The position numbers and the translations under genes are program-made. The notes under the pieces are model-generated. The model did no database searches. It was given only the letters and a program-made list of their open reading frames with translations, and was not told the origin of the DNA. A stretch of DNA of 5,111 nucleotides from contig PKXT01000150.1 in the NCBI GenBank assembly GCA_003133505.1, positions 2,967 to 8,077 on the forward strand, in the 5' to 3' direction. This DNA is from Acidobacteriota bacterium. Its GTDB lineage: Bacteria; Acidobacteriota; Terriglobia; Acidiferrales; UBA7541. This document shows, in pieces, positions 1 to 4,237 of this stretch; position 1 is the stretch's first letter, and each line of letters begins with the position of its first letter.

Positions 1-98
1 TATATGCCAATAACCATCGGCAATGTTTAGTTTGCAATTCTTACTTTTGGCGTGGGGCACATCGAGGAACCATCCGAAAGTGGATTCTACAATTCATC

Positions 99-236
99 AT
101 GATGCAGACGAAGTGCTGCCGCCGATGCGGTGAACGAAAATCGTTTGGCCTTCTTCCCGAGGGATCGGAGCAAGCCGGACGGTCGCTGGCACTCCTGTCG
201 CGCGTGCAACCGCATCTATTGGGCGACGCGCGGTAA
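99..236 (+). pseudogene. Frame-shifted 5' part of zinc-ribbon protein gene
   Basis: An ATG at 99 opens a 45-codon frame starting MMQTKCCRRCGERKS, which carries a CXXC (C7, C10) followed by a basic stretch. After S15 this frame turns into non-descript sequence and stops at 234-236. The next frame over continues with a family-like SKPDGRW segment and a second CXXC. Removing one T from TTT at 144-146 (or one A from 137-140) joins the two halves into a normal two-CXXC zinc ribbon (CCRRCGERKS, then LAFFPRDRSKPDGRW, then CRACN). I infer one ancestral gene, 99-546, broken by a single-base insertion. A sequencing error or recoding would give the same picture. No good ribosome binding site precedes 99. 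Confidence 0.55.
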
Positions 237-546
237 GCCGCTGGAGGCCCAGCGAAAGGCAGACGCGCAGGCCGGGCGGCAAACGCGGCAGGGACTGCGC
301 GGGCTCAGGCAATACGGGCATCCAGGGGATAGGCTCGGCGCGCTGCCACCAGAACTGCGCTCACAGGCCGAACGCTTGCTGAAAAAATATCTGACCCGGC
401 ACGGCTGGCACATGACCGGCCCCCGGTACGCTGCCTTGGTGGCCTGCGCCGCCAGCAATGCCAAGCGCGTGGGTGACCGCTCCTGGGCGCGTGGAATGAG
501 GCGGCTGAAGGGCTACCGAAGGGCGCAACGGCGGGCGGCAGAGTAG
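130..546 (+). CDS. Zinc-ribbon / phage-like hypothetical protein (3' part of a split gene)
   Basis: A 138-residue frame from a GTG at 130. Residues 6-28 (LAFFPRDRSKPDGRW, then CRACN with C23 and C26) look like the second half of the small four-cysteine zinc ribbon seen at the N-terminus of phage and HNH-nuclease-associated proteins. The rest is strongly basic: residues 31-60 are rich in R, Q and A, and 72-138 are a helical, Arg/Lys-rich tail (PPELRSQAERLLKKYL, later WARGMRRLKGYRRAQRR), consistent with nucleic-acid binding. No HNH motif is present. The GTG has no Shine-Dalgarno in front of it and would leave half a zinc site, so it is probably only the first start codon after a frameshift; the matching N-terminal half begins at 99. 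The exact family is not recognised. Confidence 0.5.
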   Translation: MNENRLAFFPRDRSKPDGRWHSCRACNRIYWATRGKPLEAQRKADAQAGRQTRQGLRGLRQYGHPGDRLGALPPELRSQAERLLKKYLTRHGWHMTGPRYAALVACAASNAKRVGDRSWARGMRRLKGYRRAQRRAAE

Positions 547-784
547 AGGGGCGCCTAGACGAGATACGCACCCGCAACGCAGGCAAGGCCCGCTCCGCGG
601 TGCGGCATGAGGTCGTCTGAGAACGTCACGGCTGCCGACCGCCTGTGGCGTACGTTGGCGGTGCTGGAATGTGGCTCTCTAGCGCGCCGCATGCGCTTAG
701 GCTGCACCATGCTGGGGAAACGGGGCGCTCTGACGGCTCGCATTATCCGGCCCTTAACCGCATCGCCGTCTTGGAGAGAATTAA
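547..784 (+). other. Intergenic stretch, nothing recognised
   Basis: About 238 GC-rich bases between the split zinc-ribbon gene and the PIN-like gene. A frame opening at 607 runs through here, but it continues into the PIN-like gene out of phase and its product resembles no family. I see no antitoxin-like ORF of the DUF433 kind, no tRNA and no convincing sigma-70 promoter. Only the ribosome binding site at the right edge is clear. Confidence 0.5.
773..778 (+). promoter_or_regulatory. Ribosome binding site of the PIN-like gene
   Basis: GGAGAG lies six bases before the ATG at 785. This fixes the start of the DUF5615-like gene and shows that it is translated independently of anything upstream. 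Confidence 0.7.
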
Positions 785-1327
785 ATGGCCTGGGTGAATG
801 TAGCGGAAGTCATCCGCGCAAATCTACCGACAAAGAAGGAGATCGCGCAAGGTGTAGAATATCGGCGGCGCAACGCAAAGGTCAGTTTCTATACAGACGA
901 GAACTTTCCTTCTGCGGCAACACAGCTTCTACGGAGGATGAGAGCGCGTGTCACCACGGCCCAAGAGGAAGGCCTTCGGAGGCACCCAGACGAGAATCAC
1001 GCCGCCTACGCACTCAAGCATGGTCTTGTGCTTTTGACGTGTGACCGGGACTATCTTGACAAGCGGCGGTTTCCCCTTATCCATTGCCCTGCGATCGTGG
1101 TTTTCAATTTCGGCTCCGGCTCCATGGGGGAGATTCGGCAATCCTTCGCTTGCCTGAAAACGATGCTGAGAATTCCCCAGTTTTACGACAAGTGGATGAA
1201 GATAGACGCAAAGCCGGACGGTTGGGCAGAATCCGCCAGGTATCTGAATGGTACGACGGCGCGAACGCGGTATCGTGTTTACCAACACCAGTTCCAGGAA
1301 TGGATCAAGGACCGGCGGAGCGAATAA
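785..1327 (+). CDS. DUF5615-family PIN-like nuclease (putative toxin RNase)
   Basis: A 180-residue protein. Residues 33-110 fit the DUF5615 PIN-like fold: beta-1 with its acidic site at VSFYTDEN (D38, E39), the VTTAQEEG segment (56-63), HPDENHAAYALKHG (67-80) containing D69 and E70, and LVLLTCDRDYLD (81-92) with D87 and D89, then a VVFNFG strand. These acidic residues would bind metal in a PIN-type ribonuclease; the substrate is unknown. Known DUF5615 proteins are usually shorter and often paired with a DUF433 antitoxin. Here no partner is encoded on either side, and there is a 32-residue N-terminal extension plus a 70-residue C-terminal part (FYDKWMKIDAKPDGW, then RYRVYQHQFQEWI) of unknown role. 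The ATG at 785 has a good ribosome binding site. The frame is uninterrupted, so it looks functional. Family assignment is confident; toxin activity is inferred. Confidence 0.82.
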   Translation: MAWVNVAEVIRANLPTKKEIAQGVEYRRRNAKVSFYTDENFPSAATQLLRRMRARVTTAQEEGLRRHPDENHAAYALKHGLVLLTCDRDYLDKRRFPLIHCPAIVVFNFGSGSMGEIRQSFACLKTMLRIPQFYDKWMKIDAKPDGWAESARYLNGTTARTRYRVYQHQFQEWIKDRRSE

Positions 1328-1332
1328 ATTCG
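1321..1332. repeat. Small palindrome over the stop codon
   Basis: CGAAT and ATTCG flank a two-base AA centre, overlapping the TAA stop of the PIN-like gene. The arms are only five bases and no T-run follows, so it is not a convincing terminator. Confidence 0.3.
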
Positions 1333-1555
1333 ACGAACTCGGCCCGTCTCCAACAGGTGAACACTTCATTTGGGGGGGGGCTGGAACGCTGTCCGTGTAT
1401 CGCACGCATCGCTCGACGGCATCTAGCGCACATGCCCTAGCGGAACGTTTGTGCGCGCGACACCCGCCAGCGTGATACATTTGGGGGGTTATGAAACCCC
1501 ATACATTGTTGGCCATCATCTTGCTCTATCCGTTGCAAAACTCTCGATTCGGCGT
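1328..1555. other. Spacer between convergent genes with G-run and hairpin
   Basis: About 228 bases separate the 3' ends of the PIN-like gene (+) and the HEPN-like gene (-). The spacer contains a run of nine G at 1372-1380, the 11-mer CATTTGGGGGG at 1367-1377 and again at 1478-1488, and a short hairpin at 1485-1500. Frames that cross it on either strand have no family-like character, so I call no gene here. Confidence 0.5.
1485..1500. terminator. Hairpin between convergent genes, possible weak terminator
   Basis: GGGGTT and AACCCC form a perfect six-base-pair stem around the loop ATGA. It lies about 55 bases beyond the stop of the minus-strand gene and about 160 beyond that of the plus-strand gene, a sensible place for a bidirectional terminator. 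No T-run follows on either strand, so intrinsic termination is doubtful. Confidence 0.3.
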
Positions 1556-2383
1556 TCATACCGTTGTCTCAGAAAGACGGGCAGCCAATTTCTGCATGAA
1601 TGCCTTTACGTTAACCATGATGGTCAACGCCTCCTCTTGTGTATATTTGCCCCTAGCGTGGGCCGTATAGTTACGCCACGCATCCTTGAAAAACATGAAG
1701 CTGCTTGCTGCCTGAGAATAGTATTCGTGTTGTTCTTTCCAATCAGCTGCCTTGCTGGGGTCACTTCCCATGCTGCGTATCTTGGCTTCAATTTGCTCAA
1801 TGACAGGTTGCCAGTTGGTACGCTCGAACGATACCCCAAACACCTTTCCCAACCCTCCTAGACCAGGTTCCAGGGCACGCATTAGGTGAAAGACTGAGGC
1901 GGTGAACCTAGCGCATGCGAAACAGCTCCCGGCCTCTTTGATGTCAAAAGATGCAGACGGAAAACTGTTGCCGACGCTTTCACCAAACAGTCGCTCTTTG
2001 TTAAACCACTCTGCACGGTCATTGGGGATATACATGAAGAGGGTGTGAGACATTTCGTCTTTAATTCTTGTGCGAAGTTCCACGAGAATTTGGTTACATT
2101 CCTGATGAGTAATCTTATCGTTCGTGTCAAATTCGTGAATAGCTCGATTACAGGCCAGCTTAGACAGGTTGAGAGACACAGTGTCACAGTGTCCAGGTAT
2201 TTTGCTAATCTCAGCTATGATATTCCTTCTACTCTCAGCATTAACGAAACCCTTGGGGTCTATCCGTGCGTTCACCATAGATACTTCTTTGGCATACGTA
2301 AGAAATATCCCTATCGAAAAGAACACATCAGCCGAATATTGTTCCATGTCCCACCAGTTTATAAGGATGTACGGCTCGTCCAC
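1556..2383 (-). CDS. Conserved hypothetical protein with C-terminal HEPN-like motif
   Basis: A 275-residue protein from a GTG at 2383. It resembles a widespread hypothetical family: an N-terminal part with DMEQYSADVFFSIGIFLTY (12-30) and AKEVSMVNARIDPKGFVNAE (31-50), a variable helical middle, LFGESVGNSFPSASFDIKEA (132-151), ARFTASVFHLMRALEPGLG (158-176), and a C-terminal FFKDAWRNYTAHARGKYT (231-248). R237-N238-Y-T-A-H242 matches the R(X4-6)H signature of HEPN domains, with the Asn after Arg that is common in active HEPN RNases. I infer a HEPN-type ribonuclease, possibly a toxin or defence effector. No MNT-type nucleotidyltransferase antitoxin lies next to it. The start is uncertain: no Shine-Dalgarno precedes the GTG, and the frame stays open upstream to 2470. 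Base composition is visibly AT-richer than both flanks, suggesting transfer. The family resemblance is fairly sure; HEPN activity is inferred. Confidence 0.7.
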   Translation of the reverse strand: MDEPYILINWWDMEQYSADVFFSIGIFLTYAKEVSMVNARIDPKGFVNAESRRNIIAEISKIPGHCDTVSLNLSKLACNRAIHEFDTNDKITHQECNQILVELRTRIKDEMSHTLFMYIPNDRAEWFNKERLFGESVGNSFPSASFDIKEAGSCFACARFTASVFHLMRALEPGLGGLGKVFGVSFERTNWQPVIEQIEAKIRSMGSDPSKAADWKEQHEYYSQAASSFMFFKDAWRNYTAHARGKYTQEEALTIMVNVKAFMQKLAARLSETTV

Positions 2384-2438
2384 CCATGTGGCAACAGTGC
2401 CAGCATGAGTGGCAGCCTTAGAATACCCAACACGGAGG

Positions 2439-2705
2439 CTATTTATTTTGCACTCCTGCAGCGGGAAACATCATCATCCACTCCTTACGCACATGGGTCA
2501 AGGACGACGTTATCACGAGGTAGAGCCTTGCCCGCGACCGAAACGATACCATCAAGTGATGATCATTTAAGAAATAAGCAAAGGTGCGCTTCCTAACCAG
2601 GAAGGCCGCGTGGCTTCCGTTGTATCGGCGCTCAGCCTCGGGCAACGCCAGACAGATCTTCGTAAGACGCGAGAGAAGGCGGTCTTCACAGGTTGTCCCG
2701 GCCAT
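2439..2705 (-). pseudogene. MmcQ/YjbR-family (DUF419-like) gene, frameshifted
   Basis: From the ATG at 2705 the product begins MAGTTCEDRLLSRL and continues with LTKICLALPEAERRYNGSHA and AFLVRKRTFAYFLNDHH (to residue 50), the N-terminal half of an MmcQ/YjbR-like protein. This small alpha/beta fold is often annotated as DNA-binding. After HH the frame degrades (LMVSFRSRARLYL...) and stops at 2439. In the neighbouring frame the expected continuation appears: DGIVSVAGKALPRDNVVLDP, ending at a TAA at 2485-2487. This implies loss of one base near 2552-2556. The conserved C-terminal half with GPRGW and a DWDE-like segment is missing in all frames, so the gene is truncated as well as frameshifted. 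A TTG at 2762 would extend it by 19 unconvincing residues. It lies just upstream of the HEPN-like gene on the same strand and may have been co-transcribed with it. Confidence 0.65.
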
Positions 2706-2727
2706 GCTGATATTATGGCCTAATTGC

Positions 2728-2746
2728 AGCGGGAGGGGTTCCCGCT
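2728..2746. repeat. Seven-base-pair hairpin beside a -10 element
   Basis: AGCGGGA and TCCCGCT form a perfect seven-pair stem around the loop GGGGT. It sits in the 5' leader of the minus-strand YjbR-like gene and immediately upstream of a strong extended -10 on the plus strand. It could be an operator or a stem in the leader; no T-run follows in either direction. Confidence 0.4.
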
Positions 2747-2755
2747 TGCTATAAT
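2747..2755 (+). promoter_or_regulatory. Extended -10 promoter element, plus strand
   Basis: TGCTATAAT matches the extended -10 consensus TGnTATAAT exactly. No clear -35 stands 17 bases upstream, as is tolerated for extended -10 promoters. The first convincing gene downstream is the serine recombinase at 3021, which would then have a leader of roughly 260 bases. TATAAT can arise by chance, so use is unproven. Confidence 0.4.
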
Positions 2756-2762
2756 TCCGCAA

Positions 2763-3009
2763 ACAGAAGCGCCGCGCCGCCTAATCCCCGGGCAGGCATA
2801 CAGCCTCTTTGAGATCGATTCCAAGCGGCAGAAAGACGCAGCGATAGCCCTTGCCATCTACAGCATTCCCCCACAGTGCTGCGCGGCCTCGTCGGATTGT
2901 GTCCTGCAGAATAAATGTTTATATCCCCAATGTCGTTTCCTATCGTTATGCACTCCACGTCCTTACGGTACTTGACTCCTTCGCGCCCATCACGATACAG
3001 GTGTGTCCC
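2763..3009 (+). other. Leader region upstream of the recombinase, no clear gene
   Basis: About 250 bases without a recognised gene. A minus-strand open frame at 2918-2781 gives a protein-like string (containing DGKGYRCVFLPLGIDLKEA), but it has no ATG, GTG or TTG start and I cannot tie it to a family; it may be a gene remnant. An A/T-rich palindrome sits at 2911-2922. Confidence 0.4.
2911..2922. repeat. A/T palindrome, candidate recombinase site
   Basis: ATAAA and TTTAT are perfect inverted arms around TG. Serine resolvases cut at a central dinucleotide inside an A/T-rich dyad, and their sites often lie just upstream of their own gene; this dyad is about 100 bases before the recombinase start. 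The match is short, so the role is speculative. Confidence 0.25.
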
Positions 3010-3014
3010 GGAGG
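3010..3014 (+). promoter_or_regulatory. Ribosome binding site of the serine recombinase
   Basis: GGAGG stands six bases before the ATG at 3021. It lies inside the extension that an alternative GTG start at 3003 would create, so it decides for the ATG. Confidence 0.75.
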
Positions 3015-3020
3015 TGCAGA

Positions 3021-3674
3021 ATGGCTCGTCCAACAGTGCAGGCGCAAACGCCGTCACTATTCCGCACGGCCCTTTATGCGCGCGTTTCGACCGCTCACAA
3101 CGGCCAGGACCCGGAAATGCAGCTCCGCGAATTGCGTGAATACTGCCAACGGCGTGATTGGCAAATCACTCGGGAGTACGTCGATGTCGGAATCTCCGGT
3201 GCGAAGGAGAAGCGGCCTGAACTGGACCGCATGCTATCCGACGCGCATCACCGGCGATTCGACGCCGTCGTGGTTTGGCGCTTTGACCGTTTTGCGCGAT
3301 CTGTTTCCCACCTTCTGCGTGCCCTCGAAACATTTCGCGCACTCGGCATCGAATTCGTTTCGCTCTCCGAGCAAGTGGACACCAGCACGCCGACTGGCAA
3401 GATGGTCTTCACGGTCCTGGGCGCGGTTGCCGAGCTGGAGCGCAGTCTGATCGCTGAGCGCGTAAAAGCCGGCCTGCGCAATGCCCGGGCGAAGGGAACT
3501 CGTCTCGGGCGCCCAAAAGCCGCCGTTGATGCCGCGACGGTCGCCGACCTACGGCGCACGGGCACCTCGTGGGCGAAGATTTGCGCCGAGTTGGGGCTGA
3601 GCAAGGGAACGGCTCAGCGGGCGCTCTGGCCCTTGCCCAAAAACCCTTCCTTGCCCACAAACCCCACTGCATAG
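3021..3674 (+). CDS. Serine recombinase, resolvase/invertase family
   Basis: A 217-residue site-specific recombinase that cuts DNA through a 5'-phosphoserine link and rejoins it. The catalytic resolvase domain spans about 14-145: TALYARVSTAHNGQDPEMQ has nucleophile S23 and R21; YVDVGISGAKEKRPELDRML (53-72) carries the conserved RPELDRML; AVVVWRFDRFARS (82-94) holds the DRxxR arginines R90 and R93; FVSLSEQVDTSTPTGKM (112-128) is followed by the long E-helix VLGAVAELERSLIAERVKAGL (132-152). A linker GTRLGRPK leads to a C-terminal helix-turn-helix at about 168-201 (TSWAKICAELGLSKGTAQRAL), then a proline-rich tail. All catalytic residues I can check are present, so it looks active. Size fits small resolvases and invertases, not large serine integrases. 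The N-terminal 13 residues are an extra. It may be a mobile-element or phage resolvase; no transposase partner is intact nearby. Confidence 0.93.
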   Translation: MARPTVQAQTPSLFRTALYARVSTAHNGQDPEMQLRELREYCQRRDWQITREYVDVGISGAKEKRPELDRMLSDAHHRRFDAVVVWRFDRFARSVSHLLRALETFRALGIEFVSLSEQVDTSTPTGKMVFTVLGAVAELERSLIAERVKAGLRNARAKGTRLGRPKAAVDAATVADLRRTGTSWAKICAELGLSKGTAQRALWPLPKNPSLPTNPTA

Positions 3675-3706
3675 CCTCGCGAAATCCCTAGCAATTCGCT
3701 TGCCCA
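3632..3706 (+). repeat. Three CTTGCCCA direct repeats
   Basis: The octamer CTTGCCCA occurs at 3632-3639, 3650-3657 and 3699-3706, the first two inside the proline-rich end of the recombinase gene and the third after its stop. Spacings are 18 and 49 bases. They could be accessory binding sites or mere codon bias for Leu-Pro; no function is established. Confidence 0.3.
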
Positions 3707-4085
3707 AGACTACGTTTCAGGCCGCCTCAAAAACAGGTGATTTTGATCCACTGGCGGCACAGCGACACTGCTGAAGATGATCGACGCATGAATCGATCAC
3801 CGCCTGCAGCAGCGGTTGGTGAAGACGGGCGGACGCCTGATCAAGCACGCTCGCTATTACTGGTTGCTGCTGGCCGAGAGCCACCTGACGCGGCAACTGT
3901 TTGGGAGCATGGTGCGGCGGATCGCTACGCTGCCCCTGCCGACCGGATAGGGCTTGGCGGCGGACAACCCAACAGGTTGTAAGAAGGAAGGGGACGGCGA
4001 GGTGTGTGAGAAATCGCTTGAAATGAGGCCCTTTCTGGTTTCTCCGTACCCGGAAGAGGCAGGATTGGCCCCTTCGTGGGCCCGC
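3675..4085 (+). mobile_element. Decayed IS1380-type element region
   Basis: Apart from the transposase remnant, this stretch holds no gene. About 60 bases past the remnant's stop, 4004-4028 reads GTGTGAGAAATCGC then TTGAAATGAGG. Its reverse complement begins CCTCATTTC, which resembles the CCT-type terminal repeats of IS1380 elements. A partly similar CCTC start at 3725 (CCTCAAAAACAGG) might be the opposite end of an internally deleted copy, but the match is poor and no flanking target duplication is visible. Boundaries are guesses. An inverted repeat GATCGA/TCGATC lies at 3779-3784 and 3793-3798. Confidence 0.35.
3792..3950 (+). pseudogene. IS1380-family transposase, C-terminal remnant
   Basis: A 52-codon open stretch ending at a TAG at 3948-3950. 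It reads as the extreme C-terminus of an IS1380-family DDE transposase: RLQQRLVKTGGRLIKHARYY, then WLLLAESHLTRQLFGSMVRR and a LPLPTG end. The motif of a Leu/Lys-rich helix, a G-(G/A)-(R/K)-(L/V) turn, a His-(A/G)-Arg-Tyr segment and a final Arg-Ile/Leu helix is what I know of this family's end. A TGA at 3789-3791 closes the frame just upstream. The catalytic DDE domain, several hundred residues, is absent from the window. It cannot transpose and is a scar of a former insertion. The ORF from 3737 that covers this region is a shadow in another frame. Confidence 0.75.
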
Positions 4086-4215
4086 CGGAGTCGCTCGGGA
4101 TGGAAACGATAAAAAAACGGCTCCGACGGAGGCGGTTGGATGTACAATCGACGGCGGCCAGGAAGCCGAAACGGAAATCCTGGCTTACAAATGAAGCTGG
4201 AGAAAGTGCTCCAGC
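4086..4215 (+). promoter_or_regulatory. Hairpin-rich 5' leader of the secreted Ig-like gene
   Basis: Three local stems follow each other before the gene. CGGAGTCG (4086-4093) can pair with CGGCTCCG (4118-4125), with one G-U. GCCAGGA (4157-4163) pairs perfectly with TCCTGGC (4178-4184), and its loop holds a mini-stem CCG-AAA-CGG (4166-4174). GCTGGAG (4196-4202) pairs perfectly with CTCCAGC (4209-4215) around AAAGTG, ending ten bases before the ribosome binding site AGGAG. I do not recognise a riboswitch class; I compared it with the c-di-GMP-I core and it does not match. It could be a structured regulatory leader, or chance stems in GC-rich DNA. A seven-A run sits at 4111-4117. Confidence 0.4.
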
Positions 4216-4225
4216 AAATCTAAAC

Positions 4226-4230
4226 AGGAG
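4226..4230 (+). promoter_or_regulatory. Ribosome binding site of the secreted Ig-like gene
   Basis: AGGAG lies seven bases before the ATG at 4238. It selects this start over an in-frame ATG at 4076 that would add a very basic 54-residue extension in front of the signal peptide. Confidence 0.75.
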
Positions 4231-4237
4231 ATGTCAT

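Noticed and set aside
607..1044. Plus-strand 145-codon frame upstream of and overlapping the PIN-like gene
   Set aside because: Most of it overlaps the confident PIN-like gene out of phase, it has no ribosome binding site, and it does not read like an antitoxin.
929..1519. Minus-strand 196-codon frame
   Set aside because: Antisense to the PIN-like gene and the spacer; no motif. The long opening comes from GC-rich coding bias on the other strand.
2045..2596. Plus-strand 183-codon frame
   Set aside because: Antisense to the HEPN-like and YjbR-like sequences, both of which have family-like residues on the minus strand.
3003..3020. GTG start giving a six-residue longer recombinase
   Set aside because: The GGAGG ribosome binding site lies within this extension and is correctly spaced for the ATG at 3021.
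2851..3450. Plus-strand 199-codon frame
   Set aside because: Overlaps the serine recombinase in another frame; the recombinase has every catalytic motif.
3737..3982. 81-codon plus-strand frame
   Set aside because: A shadow of the transposase remnant, which reads as IS1380 in a different frame.
4086..4215. c-di-GMP-I riboswitch
   Set aside because: The stem-rich leader lacks the conserved core of that class, so I keep it as an unclassified leader.
4076..4237. 54-residue basic N-terminal extension of the Ig-like protein
   Set aside because: The ATG at 4238 has a good ribosome binding site and is followed directly by a signal peptide; an Arg-rich extension before it would be odd for an exported protein.
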